A program made the translations under genes and the position numbers. Under the pieces are notes generated by a model, which was not told the origin of the DNA, did no database searches, and saw nothing but the letters and a program-made list of their open reading frames with translations. This document shows, piece after piece, positions 47,401-59,744 of a DNA stretch of 64,000 nt; the stretch's first letter is position 1, and every line of letters starts with the position of its first letter. This stretch comes from Panonychus citri (Eukaryota; Arthropoda; Arachnida; Trombidiformes; Tetranychidae): contig NW_026515445.1 in NCBI RefSeq assembly GCF_014898815.1, forward strand, positions 868,001 to 932,000, written 5' to 3'.

Positions 47401-50400
47401 TTCAAGTTTTACTCTGAGTGTTAATTAGATTAGGAACAATTTATTATTTTCTATTATCAATTTTTGTCATGATTTGTTTTTTTATTGTTTTTTTTATGAT
47501 GATGATCAACTCAAATGATCAAATTAAACAACAACAAACTAAATCAACAATCATGATCATCATGTACACTTGATTGTCTATTTAAAACCAATAAGGAAGA
47601 TACAGTTTTGCAAGGAAACTATTAATTAGATGAATGAAACAATCATAAGGCACATTGGTAAAGGTAGAAAACAGGTAATACTTACAACTGTCAATCTTAT
47701 TTTGGAAACAGGTTATAACCTCTCCTCCCATTTACCTGTAGTTTTGAACACGAACACCTTACATGTTAACTTATTGTGTGTGTGTTGTTGTTGTTGTGTT
47801 GCCTGGAGGAGGAGGAGGAGGAGGAAGATGAGGTGGTGGTGGAGGTGGTGGTGGTCTTCTTATAGGAACCACTTACCAACCCACTTGAGGACATTACCTT
47901 GAATGCTTTTGCTTATATTTGTAGACCAAATTTTTTTCTCTTTCTTTCTTACCTTTTTTTCAGGTAAAAAACAAAACTTTTTTTCTCTTTAAGATGTTAT
48001 CTTTATTTCGTAAAAAAGTTTGGCACTTTTGAGATGCTTTTTGATATCTTATTGTTGTTTAACAACGGATAACATATAAGCACCTAAGTGGCGATAACCT
48101 TTGACAGAAGAGAGAGAGAGAGAGAGAGAGGGTGGGGGTGGTGGCTAAGGGGCTTGGATGGAGTGGATGAGAGTTGATGATGATAATGAATCGTTGTTGT
48201 TGTTACTTTAATGGTAAATGATAATAATAACATTAAGTTGATTGGAGTACAAACAAAAGGATTACCTTTGTTATATTGTTGATTTGTAACACAAATTGAT
48301 TTACCTTCAATTTCAAACTAAAATTAAGATGTTTTAACTTTCTGATTGGCCAATTAACTTAACCTGTCATCCGATTCAAATATTAAACACTCGGTGTAAT
48401 TGGAAACCATTACATTGTTATCAGTTTTTCCAGGGTAATTGTAGGGATTCAATTGAATTCACCTTTCAATTTTGACCCAAAGAAAAACAAATTGCACTTA
48501 AATTGTTTTATTTAGAAGCAAATTGATTGATCATTGATCTGATTCAATTTCATACGAGTAAATAATCATCCAGGTATTAAATGATTACGAAGAGAGAAGA
48601 TAAAAAAGGTGAAGAAAAAAAACTTACCTGTAAAAATCACACATTCACTTTCTAATACTTAAAGAAAGAGAGAGAGAGAGAGATACTTATCATCTCGTCA
48701 TCAATTATCATCTTTGTTTTAATCGTCAATTGATTTACTCTGTTTGTCTTTGTCTCGATTGTACTTTTACTTATCAGTTCGGGAATGAAACTAGTTTTAG
48801 ACCCAAACGGGATTTGCCGTAAAACGGGTCGACTGAAAGGTAAACAAACAGGTATCTGTGAAAAAGAGCCGGAAATGTTACGGGAAATGAGCAAAGGCGC
48901 TAAAATGGCCATTAAAGAGTGTGAATTTCAGTTTCGTAATCGCCAGTGGAACTGTACTACAGTCCGTCGATCAATGAGAAAAGTTCTTGAAAGAGGTAAA
49001 CAAAATGTTCTCAAATTCAATCACCACCATCATCATCATCTCAACCACTAGATGAGCATAATTAGTAACACAATTAACAATTTATCTTATTACTTGATAT
49101 ATGTAATCAATCAAGTTAATTGTTTGTTTACTTGTTGGCAGTTTATTCAAATGGGAACATGAGATTTGATCTGAAGCGTTGAAGGTCTGACAAAAAAGTA
49201 AACATTTACCAATCCAAGTATTTAATAATTAATTTAATTGTTTAGTACAATAATGATTAGACATGCGAGTCAATTTTTCAATCAACAACTAAACAATTAA
49301 TTCACAATTAAAACAGTTATTTACAATTACGATATGTCCTTGAATTTACAATTTTATTTTAATGATTTGTTTACAATTAAGTTTGTTTGTTGGATTGAAA
49401 AGTGAATTTGAGATGACGATGATTAAACTGATTGATTAAAGATTTCAAATTGTTTTTTAATCACGATAATCGTTTTAATCATCTCTCTATATGTTCCTTA
49501 AATATGATATGATTTTAATTGTCCAGATACTCGGGAAACTGGTTTCGTTCATGCGATAACCGCAGCGGGAATAACCTACTCCTTGGCTCGCGCTTGTAGC
49601 CAGGGAAATTTGCTCGGTTGTTCGTGTCACCAAATGGTCACCGCACCTTCTTACCACAATCAACTAGTTCCACTGCCACCCAACACCACTTCGTACATCA
49701 TGAGTAACCACGAATTTGACTTTCGTGGATGTGGAAACAACGTTGATTTCGGTTACCAAAAGTCCAAAGAGATTTTGGAAAGTAGATTAAAAAAAGATCA
49801 AGTACAATCATTGGTACTAATGCACAATTATGAAGCCGGACGATTGGTAAGACAATTAAGGTTCCATTGAATCAAAGTAGAACGTTAATCAATGATAAAC
49901 ATCGTTATTGGTCACATTGGGCCAGTGAAGATCATACAACTTTCGATTAAATTTGACAATCGATCTTCATGATTATCTAAAGTGACGAAATTTTGGTTTA
50001 ATGTTACTAATCATTAATCGCATTCTAATCTTGATATTTGTAACCTGATCAAGTTAATCATGTTTCTTTTGTTTTCTCTCTCTCTCTCTCTCTCTCTAAT
50101 TAGTCGGTGAAAAGGAATATGAAAAAAGCGTGTAAATGCCACGGGATGTCCGGTTCTTGTACATTACAAACGTGTTGGCACAAGTTACCATCATTTCGTG
50201 ACGTTGGTGTCGTTTTAAAGGATAAATTTGACGGAGCGTCCAAAGTGATCGCAACCAACGATGGCCGTAGTTTCACACCTGAAGTGGCCACAATTAAATT
50301 ACCAAGTTCAGAAGATCTAGTTTATTCAGAGGAATCGCCTGATTTCTGTATAGCGGATAAATCAACGGGTTCATTGGGAACTCAGGGTCGGGAATGTAAC

Positions 50401-50565
50401 ATAACCTCCAAGGGTGTCGATGGTTGTGAATTACTTTGTTGTGGTCGAGGGACACTGACCAATAAGAAGACGGTCAAAGAGGCCTGTAGATGTCGATTCA
50501 ACTGGTGCTGTGAAGTGGTTTGCGAGGTGTGTACGAGCAAGAAGACAATCAGTACATGCAAATGA
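44488..50565 (+). CDS. Wnt6: Wnt6 secreted signalling protein
   Basis: Four exons join in phase: 44488-44567 (signal peptide, MELIKLLVIIFILISIIDC), 48778-48995, 49527-49846 and 50104-50565 (TGA), about 359 residues. Wnt6 is indicated by LDPNGICRKTGRLKGKQ, MAIKECEFQFRNRQWNC, TRETGFVHAITAAG and CGNNVDFGYQKSKEI. In the last exon, ATNDGRSFTPEV and SPDFCIADKSTGSLGT support it further. That exon contains KKACKCHGMSGSCTLQTCW, with the acylated serine, and the C-terminal cysteine knot (CELLCCGRG, CRFNWCCEVVC). The protein acts outside the cell through Frizzled/LRP receptors. An insertion rich in Pro/Asn/Thr sits between the GCSC and FRGC motifs of exon 3. The first intron is 4.2 kb, unusually long for this window. 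A polyadenylation-type AATAAA lies near 50923. Confidence 0.94.
44568..48777 (+). other. Wnt6 intron 1
   Basis: No exon could be recognised in this 4.2-kb intron. It contains GA/CT tracts (for example about 48112-48130 and 48666-48682), GAT repeats and a GGA/GGT-rich stretch at about 47808-47856. Its length compared with the usual 50-150 bp introns here suggests regulatory content. Confidence 0.5.
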
Positions 50566-50982
50566 AATTTCTAGTGTTGTGATCAATTAATACCACCGAA
50601 AAACTCCTTCCGGTTCCTCTCATTTTCTTTGCTGTTTCAATGTCTCTTGACAAACAGACAAATCAATTCTATATTGTAATTGTAAATATGTTTAATGTAT
50701 ATATTATAATGTATTTGATGATATTTAATGTTATCAATTTGCATTTTTTTTTACATCACCAACAAAATGCTCTCTGTCACTTTCTGTCAATCTTTTCCTC
50801 TTTCTTTTTCTCCATATATATTAATATTTGTCATCCTATTCATCTGTATCAATATCATCATCATCCTGCATTTAGTGAAAATTTTTTGCAAATCCATGAA
50901 TTCATTTCTTTTTCAATCAATTGAAAATAAACATAGATTTATATTGTTTATGAAAAAAAAAGTTTGTTGGTGATGGTCAACT

Positions 50983-53900
50983 TCATTTAGCGACCCAGGT
51001 TAGTATCCATTTGAGGTTGGTCAACATGTATTTCAATGCTTTTGTCCATTCTTCCTCTGAGTTATATTGGATTCTGGAAATAAACAAATGAAATGTGATA
51101 AAAAAAAGGTAAGTGAAAATGTGATGATTTGAACAATAGTTTGAAACAATTGTTAAACATTAAGAAACAATAATAACATTTTCAATGGTCAATTCTCAAT
51201 GGAAACAAATAAAAAAAGGTAAACCAAATGGATATACTTTTGTTTTGTCTTCTCTCTCTCCTGGATACTTGTCACATTGGTGTAAAAGAGTCAATAATAT
51301 CAACTAATGAGAAGGCAATTAAAGTAAAACTAAGATCGTTATTTGAAATGTAAACAATTTAGGTAATGAAAAGATGCAGCAAAGTCAAAGCTATTTATTG
51401 ACATATTGTCTGAATAGCAAGTTAAGTGCAATAAGCAATACGAGTGAAAATCAATATAAGAAAATAGGAAACAAAAATTAGGCGTTAATCAAAAACGAGA
51501 AAACTAATAACTAATAGCAATATAATCTAATTTTAAAACGAAATGTTTGAGTGAGAGAGAGAGAGGAAGATATTCTTTTTACATCTTCACTTTTCGAGTA
51601 ACATAATCATAAATGTACCAATTGAGATGAGATGATGTTGATGTTGATGATGATGATGAACTACTATGAATAACATATAAGTAGTTCTGTCGTTATAATG
51701 AATACACATAACCAACGATTTACTAGCAACGAAATCGTAAACAAAAAACAACAGCGAAAAACGTAATAAAACCAACGCTTTTCCTAATTGGTGAATTTCC
51801 TGTCAATTAGTGACCAACCGAGTCTCACTTACGAATGAGGAATCGACTCTTTCAAAGTGTTCATCATGATTGAGAACAACAACACGCGGGGGTAAATAAA
51901 ATTAACAAACAACAAGCAAAGTTTCACATTTAAATTGTCTACAAGTAACATTATTATCATCAGTAATAGAGATTTAATCTATTACCATAGGAGGAAAGAA
52001 AGACGGTGGGTAAAATAGAACAAGGAACCACCAACGTGGTGGTGATCTTTTCACTCTCGATTTAATCCAATTTTACGCTCTGATGGATTCATTCAAAAAG
52101 AGAAGAAAAAAATGTATGCATATTCTCTTACTTTTTTTCTTCTCTTCACTTTCTTTTTCTTCTCTTTTTTTTTCTTCATTACCTCTTAAGCCTCTGGTTA
52201 AATATAAAATTTTGTGGTTGAGGTGAACACGACTTAAGGTGAATAGTAATAAATATAATGGCAGATTTACCTTCATTTTCTCATCATAAGTTTCTTTTCT
52301 TCTTTTCTCTTTCAATCTCTCTTTTGCTCTTTCATCATTCGCCTTCATCTTCTTCTCACACTCCCCCGATACTCCCTCTCAATTTCAATTCTATCCCTAA
52401 TATCACAGAATGAGAGAGAGAAAGAGAAAGAGAGAGAGAGAGAGAGAGGAAAAAGAAGAGGAGATTATTATTACCTTATAGAATAGCAGTTGCTTAGTTT
52501 TGTATCTTCAATCTTTTCATTGGTCATTCTGGAAGAGAAGTGAATATAAAATATGAAGATTAGATTAATTTTCATCCTTTACTTGTAGGTATATGCAAGT
52601 GATTATAAGATAATCTGGTAATTGGTGAGTAATGAAGCGTAATTACTTGTATGGACAATACCAAGATTTGTCCAGTTGTTGGATCTGTGTGACAACTTGA
52701 TTCATACAGTCGAGGAATGCGACCATCGCTAAGTCAAATTTACTGTTGAGTAAGTATTTAAAGCCACCAGAACCATAGCTATTTAGGAAGATATAAGATG
52801 AAATGATTAGAAGATAAGAAAAATAATGAAAGAATATAAGAGATATTCATCTTACAGTGGGAGTTCCTTAACTTTCGAGTCTTCTAATGTCTCGACGAAC
52901 GAGTGGTTACCAAAAGGAACAACTCGGTACCTTACGAAGGTAAGGTTAATTTTTCGAGCCAAAGAAAACAAAAGTAAAGCCGTTTGACCCCAAGCTGCAT
53001 TTATCTCTGTCCAGTCCACTGGATGATTAGGCAATCGACCCAAACGGAATCCATTTATAGTTCCAAAATGACCATTATACCTGAAGAACGATTATCATGA
53101 GTTAGTAATTGAAATTCTTAACATTACATGTACATAACGAAATTAACAATTACCAGATATGGAAAGTGGCATTGAAGATGTTTGTTTTTCTTAAGATGTC
53201 AAGATGTCTTATCACATATTTCTTCGAGTTTTCCACACTCAAACGTTCGTCGTCGAGCTCAAAGAGAACTTTCTTTAAATAATTGTGTTCTTTTCTGAAA
53301 GCATCTTTGTCGCTTCGTAAACGATGGAGCTCTAATTCTTGATTAGCGAGTCTTTTATCTGTTTCCTTTTTCCTTTTCTCGACTCTGGTCAATTCATCGA
53401 TTAATCTGTGAATAAAGAAAATTATAATTAGATCGTTTCGTTTTGTTTCATAACATTGAGATTCATTACCTTCTTTCTTCCTTTTCAAGCTCCTTGATAC
53501 GATCTTGTAACTTTTTAATATTTGATTCTGGGTCTGTATTTTTCATCTTCTTTTCCAATTTATCTAAACATTCACGATAATCTTTACATTCTTCTTCAAG
53601 GTTCTTTAGTTTCTGATCCATTTTGTCAATTAGAGAATCGGCACATTCCTCGCATAGGGGATGATCAACAATAGATTTTTCTGAAAGGATATCGAACAAT
53701 TTACCACTAATTCTCATTTCCCGACCTAGACCTTGAATTGCAGCGCTGTGCATATCAACTTCATGAGAATTATTTTCCAACATCGAATCACCAATGATTA
53801 GAAAGCTATTACTTGCGCTTTGCACTTCATCCAAAGAGGAACTGGTAGCATCATATTCAGATTCAACATTTACATCCAAACCAGAAGAAGAATTATGACA

Positions 53901-54023
53901 GCCAAGCTCCAAATTGTTTGATAATTCACTTAGAGTTGACACATTCATCTGAGCAATAGAAGAATGGATAACCAAAGGAGAAGAACAATTTTTACAAGCA
54001 AACCCACAATTTGCTTCCATCAT
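50983..54023 (-). CDS. BECN1: Beclin-1 / Atg6
   Basis: Six exons on the minus strand join in phase: 53470-54023, 53154-53405, 52856-53080, 52647-52778, 52475-52528 and 50983-51073 (TGA), about 435 residues. The N-terminus has the CxxC-type zinc motif [10 protein letters not shown]. The BH3-like segment is [18 protein letters not shown], directly followed by [20 protein letters not shown], the start of the coiled coil. The evolutionarily conserved domain runs from FNATFHIW through [48 protein letters not shown] and the terminal [19 protein letters not shown]. Beclin-1 is the regulatory core of the class III PI3-kinase complex that starts autophagosome formation. The last exon is separated by a 1.4-kb intron, and its stop is only 417 bp from the convergent Wnt6 stop. 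Confidence 0.95.
51074..52474 (-). other. Beclin-1 intron 5
   Basis: A 1.4-kb intron between the 54-nt exon 5 and the terminal exon, by far the longest in the gene. It carries GA-rich low complexity at about 52410-52449 and several short frames on the minus strand that are purine-rich artefacts. The splice ends are CTATAAG/GTAATA at 52475 and TTTCCAG at 51074. Confidence 0.6.
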
Positions 54024-54463
54024 TCAAAACTGAATCAACGATACCAACCAAGAGAAAAGGGTAAAGACAAAAAGAATACAATAATTAACAAGTGATAAAA
54101 GGTATATAAAATTAATCGGTAACAATTAATAAATAGAATCACAAAATGTTCAAGAAAAAACAGAAAAAATTTTCAGCTGAAAGAATTTTTTGTTTACAAT
54201 TTTCTGTTTTGTAGAAAAGAACTACAAGTGTCGCCATCTGTGAGAATGAAAAGTAACTTGGGAGAGAAGAAAAATTTTGAATGAGAAAACTGATCATTTA
54301 ACTGTTCGGCTTTCAAAGAATCAAATCAATGTCAAAGGTTATTCTTTATTTAAATAGTATAAGTGATTATGATTGCTTCAAAATTATCTTAATTTGTGAC
54401 TCACGGTGCAAGAAATGTTTCCATTTAAGATAAATTTAATTAGCCGCCTTCAAGAAGTAATAT

Positions 54464-54495
54464 TATAACCATCCCCTAGTCTGTTAGTAGTCAGT
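54464..54495 (+). promoter_or_regulatory. UBE2D copy 1 core promoter (TATA and initiator)
   Basis: TATAACC starts at 54464 and an initiator TCAGTT has its A at 54493, 29 bp downstream. The same ATATTATAACCATCCCC block recurs at 55674-55688 before copy 2, where the initiator-like TCATT is about 7 bp closer. A 5' UTR intron probably ends at the CTGTAG before 54618. The remaining spacer toward Beclin-1 (54024-54460) shows no gene. Confidence 0.5.
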
Positions 54496-54543
54496 TTTTG
54501 CTGCTGATGGTGAATTCGGATTGATCACTAATATACAATTTAA

Positions 54544-55086
<543 letters not shown>

Positions 55087-55842
55087 TGTTGATTAGGATA
55101 AACGAACGCCACTGATCAGTCTTAAATTTCCCTTCTCTCTTTTCCTTCTATCTCTCTTTCACTCTCTTTCTCTCTCTCTTTACTATCTCTCTCTCTCTCT
55201 CTCTTTCTCTGTCTCTTTCTCTTCCTTTATCTTTCTCTTCTCACTGTCTTCTTGCTTACTCTGTTTCTTGTTCTGTTTCTTTTTCCTGCCTCTATTTCTG
55301 TATTTATCACTAAAATTGAAAATTCAATTCAAAAATAAAGACAGTAAACATAATTATGAAAATCCAATTTCTCAGTCCCAATTGCATAGGTTTTGTTTAC
55401 CTTCCAACAAAGAGAAAGAAAGAGAAAATTTAAAGAGAAAAAAGTGTCTCCATCTATCGAAAATAAAAGTAACCTTTTGATGCGAATTTAAATTCTCAGA
55501 TCGATAATTATTCTTTATTAATCTGAAGAAAATGTAATTAAATTACTTCTAAAGGTTAAAAGAATATCAACTGAAATTAGTGAATTAATTAATTTGTGAT
55601 TAATCTTCGAATATGGTGGAAATGAATTAATTTAGATTCCATTGAATTTAATAAAGCGCCAGCCAAGAAGTAATATTATAACCATCCCCAAGTTAGTCAT
55701 TTCCAAGCTAAGAGTTGGATTCTCAATAACTATACAATTTATTATATTTCTAATTGTGTTTTCCCTTTTTTTTCACTATTCTTTCAACTTAATCTATTTA
55801 ATTGTTTACATTTAGGTGTTTATATATATAAAATCAATTTAA

Positions 55843-56289
<447 letters not shown>

Positions 56290-56559
56290 TGTTGATTAGG
56301 ATAAACGAACACCACTGATCAGTCTTAATTTTCTCCTTTCTTTCTCTCTTTCTACCCTCTTTTTTGTCTCTCCTTCTCATTCTATCTTTCTTTTTTTCTC
56401 TCTTTTCTGGTCTTCTCTTCCTCATCTCTTTCTACCTCTCTTTCTCTCTCTCTCTTTCTCTTTTTTCTTTTTCTTTCTCTATCTTCCCTTTAAACGCTTC
56501 TTTCTAACCCTTTTTTCTCACCGTCGCTTTACTCTCTTGTTCTTCATTATTTCTGCTTC

Positions 56560-57037
56560 TCTATCTGTATTTATCACTATCAATTCAATATACAATTCAG
56601 ATTAAAAACAGATTAGATCAATTATCATCTTAGAGATTTTCAGCTAAACAAAAACTATTCACTTGAAAGGAGTAAAAATTAAAAGAAACAACAACAAAAT
56701 CGAAATTTACTAAAACAAAAAGTTTAACTTAAGGTGTGGGTTTAAAAAACTAACTCGATGAACGAAAAAACAATTGATTGTAAATAAACGAAATCAACTA
56801 ATTAAACATAAACGAATTAACGAATTATTATCAATTAATAAAAGAAAAGACCAAAATGTTCAATTTGAATTTTGTTCCAAAAATAGAGACTCGCCATTCA
56901 CTCGTCAGATGGCACAACCAACAAAAGAAAAGGGGGAAAGAAAAATCGACAAAGGCCTTTGATTGGTTGGAGTGAATTCCAGACCGTTAATATGTTAGGT
57001 TTTCAACATAAGTAACAAAAGATTCACTCGTTCTGTT
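56560..57037 (+). repeat. 478-bp direct repeat, copy 1
   Basis: The block runs from TCTATCTGTATTTATCAC to CACTCGTTCTGTT. It spans the end of the UBE2D copy 2 3' UTR and what is otherwise the H2A.Z upstream region. It is repeated at 60826-61819 without visible base changes once two inserted elements are removed. Its 62-codon frame is repeated with it and has no protein-like features. Termini are not TG...CA, so it does not look like a retroviral-type LTR. Confidence 0.9.
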
Positions 57038-57113
57038 TGTGATTAACTAATTAATTAATTGATCAAGTTTTTCTCTTCTTCTATAGTGGTAAACAATCAA
57101 CGTTCCAATCCAA

Positions 57114-57716
57114 ATGTCTCTGCATGAACCGACATCGGCGTCATCATTTATGATCCAAGCACCGAATATAATACCTGCCCCAGTAATTGTCGTTAGAATA
57201 AGACAGGAAGACGGATCACTATCAACAATCCACTAGTGAAAATAATAATGAATAACAATCATCTGCCTGACAATATGATTGGGGAAAAAATATGCCGACA
57301 AAACAAGCTGGAAAATAAATCCGTAAAGATCCACAAAATCTTTTATGGCAACAATTTCAGTACGGTCCTGATTGAGCTGGACACATCGGCAAGACAAAGG
57401 TTGAACAAAACGATCACAATGGATGGCCAGGTTTATGACTTCACAGATTACTTCAAAATCAAGTTTTGTGAAATCTGTTGTGATTATAGTCACACGAGCA
57501 AAGATTGTAAAAGAGGGGTAAGATGTGCGTATTGCTGTGAAAAACATCACTCTAACAAATGCAATAAAACTCATCGCCCTAAGACATGGAAATGCGCATC
57601 AAGTGGACAGTATGGACACTCAGCATACTACTACCTATGTCAAAATTATCAAAAACAACTAATCAATTGTCTTCGTAGGACAGCCCACAAATATGACGAT
57701 ATAATACTAGAATATA
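57114..57716 (+). pseudogene. broken retroelement ORF with CCHC zinc knuckles
   Basis: A 40-codon frame (57114-57236) ends in TAG, and a second frame, shifted relative to it, continues from ATG 57248 to the insertion point at 57716. The second part carries two CCHC knuckles (CEICCDYSHTSKDC and CAYCCEKHHSNKC), then a degraded third (CASSGQYGHSAYYYLC). This is the nucleic-acid-binding signature of the first ORF of non-LTR retrotransposons or of gag. The frame is cut by a 550-bp DNA element at 57717. No reverse transcriptase follows on this strand, so the copy is dead. Confidence 0.6.
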
Positions 57717-58266
57717 CAGGGCTATTCAGCTATTTTCGCCGATGTTTTTTGCGATTTTCTCAGCACCTAAGAGTCAAAGAGACTCAAGACTTGAGTGGTA
57801 TGAGTTTGAGCGATACTCAATTGTCATATACAAAGATCAAGGTCATTCAGGTCACGTGTAAAATAACGCGTTTCAAGGTCATTTGAAGACATTACCATAA
57901 AAAAGTATGTGTAAAAACACCAATATAAAATTTTCAGGCTCTTATGTCTTTAGGGTCAACTGTTATGATAAGTTTTGTTAATTAAAGAATCTCAGTACCT
58001 TTTTGATTAAACTGCAATATCTTCTGATTGACAGTTACAACTAACTTCAAAATCTTAACCCAAGATGAATAAGTGTGGCAAATCATAGAATGACCATCAA
58101 ATGACCTTGAAACGCGTTATTTTACACGTGACCTGAATGACCTTGATCTTTGTATATGACAATTGAGTATCGCTCAAACTCATACCACTAAAGTCTTGAG
58201 TCTCTTTGACTCTTAGTTGCTGAGAAAATCGCAAAAAACATCGGCGAAAATAGCTGAATAGCCCTG
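57717..58266. mobile_element. 550-bp MITE with 170-bp terminal inverted repeats
   Basis: The left arm 57717-57886 and right arm 58097-58266 are reverse complements over 170 bp, with only a couple of mismatches seen. Both ends read CAGGGCTATTCAGC, and each is flanked by TA (57715-57716 and 58267-58268), the target duplication of the Tc1/mariner superfamily. The 210-bp centre has no frame. Mirror-image reading frames in the two arms give the same peptide tail and are artefacts. It interrupts the zinc-knuckle ORF, so it arrived later. Confidence 0.88.
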
Positions 58267-58433
58267 TAGAAGGAAGAAATAGGTATAAAAGTAGTTTCAA
58301 ATCCGAACTAACTATACTTGAGTAAAACAAACAAGTGAACAAACAAACAACGAACAAACAACACAAAATACTAACCTATCTGATCTTCCCATCCCTTCTT
58401 TGTATCATTTTGATAAACAGTGTATAAATAACA

Positions 58434-58772
58434 ATGTCAAATAAAAGGTCCAAGATCACCACCGAGGTAGAAGAATCAACCGAAGCTCTTGATATCGAAT
58501 CAGTGTTACTATTTTTGAAATCGGTGTCTACAAAAAACAATGGCGAAGACCTGTATGAATATGTGAAGACAAAGGTTGGCTCTCAGGACGTTGAAACAAT
58601 ACTAGACACTCTCAGAAACACAGTGGACCATACAGAACAACATGACATTAACAAATTTATCTTGGCGCTTACACCTCAATTAAAGAGGAAGCTAAGCAAG
58701 AAGATATTTAGCAAAGCAGACTCGGTATCAGCCGCAACAGCCAATAACCTGGACATCAAACTGCGTTATTAA
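58434..58772 (+). CDS. unrecognised 112-residue ORF in transposon cluster
   Basis: ATG-initiated frame (MSNKRSKITTEVEES) preceded about 150 bp upstream by a TATA-like GTATAAAAG (58281) and an A/C-rich leader. The product is charged, helical-looking and soluble, with Lys/Ser-rich C-terminal sequence (KRKLSKKIFSKADS). No domain is recognised. Position inside a cluster of element fragments suggests it belongs to a mobile element, perhaps its first ORF. The 280 bp after it (58773-59051) hold no clear frame. Confidence 0.35.
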   Translation: MSNKRSKITTEVEESTEALDIESVLLFLKSVSTKNNGEDLYEYVKTKVGSQDVETILDTLRNTVDHTEQHDINKFILALTPQLKRKLSKKIFSKADSVSAATANNLDIKLRY

Positions 58773-59051
58773 GGATCATGGTCACCACCGTATCACTGGA
58801 TCAAGACTGAGGATATGCAACTGAAGCCAGTACTTCTTGTATATGCTACAGTCAACAACATCAAAGAAAATGGTCTACAGATAAAATCGAGACTCAAGGA
58901 AATTCTGCAGGATTCACATCAGGATCTGTCGATAATATCATAGTTGACCATCATACCATAATTGAATGTACTATTTCATCAATTGTATTACCTGTTGTTT
59001 TCATCTTATGATTATATTTTGGTATTTTGTGGATTTTGTCCGCGTTCTTAT

Positions 59052-59651
59052 TCATGTTAACTTCCAATACTCCAACCATGAGTGATTTTGAGTAAACTTT
59101 GCGTTGGTGAGAAGGATGTCAATGGCCGAGCCTATCGTACCCTCGTCGTCCGTTGTTCTGGTCAGTGATTGAGGTTTGAACTTTGGTAGTACTGATTCCA
59201 ACGATTTTTGCCTCAGTTCTGTTCTTAGTCTATCTGTTATTTCTTTGCTAATTCCATGATTGACACGCACATTGTCCGTCCATATATCGAGCTCGATGTT
59301 CAAATCTCCACAGATAAAGATGGGAATGTAGTCTTCAAGGATTGTCAACAGATTGGTGAGAGCACTTATGGTCATTGTTTTCCTTGGTGATGAGTATATA
59401 CCCACTATTTGGAGTAAATATTTGTTCTTTCTGAAAACGGCATGTATAATGTCACTTTCCACTAGCGTGCTAGAGCATAAGGACCAGTCCTTAGGCCAGC
59501 TCATGAACGTTTGGTAACCTCTTATTTCTCTTTCATAGATCACCGATGATTTGTATTCACTTATAAATATAAAGGAATTTTCACTTATGTTCATATTTTT
59601 TTGTATGTTTTGCTTTTTATAAGCATTTATTATATCTATTTCGATTTTCAT
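59052..59651 (-). pseudogene. LINE-type endonuclease fragment
   Basis: A minus-strand frame of up to 199 codons resembles the APE/EEP endonuclease domain of non-LTR retrotransposons. It contains GIYSSPRK, the catalytic FICGDLNIELDIW block and the later SAIDILLTNAKF motif. The domain stops before the terminal SDH-type motif, and no reverse transcriptase follows, so the copy is truncated. It is oriented opposite to the zinc-knuckle fragment at 57114, so at least two elements are mixed here. Confidence 0.65.
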
Positions 59652-59744
59652 TTCTTAGTAAGAATTGAGATTCACAGATTCAGTTTAATTACATTGTATT
59701 ATTCAAAGTTGTTTAATTTTGTTTTTTCGGAGAACGTACAGTCA

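Noticed and set aside
47630..47902. 90-codon frame with CCC, RRRRR and WWWRWWW runs within Wnt6 intron 1
   Set aside because: It arises from TGT, GGA and GGT trinucleotide repeats and has no start context or homology.
56774..56962. 62-codon frame repeated at 61216-61404
   Set aside because: Its repetition is due to the 478-bp DNA duplication. The peptide is low-complexity Lys/Asn-rich and lies in promoter-like sequence.
58097..58366. Minus-strand 89-codon frame with a hydrophobic start
   Set aside because: Its second half is the mirror image of the frame ending at 57886 because both lie in inverted-repeat arms of a MITE; no protein is implied.
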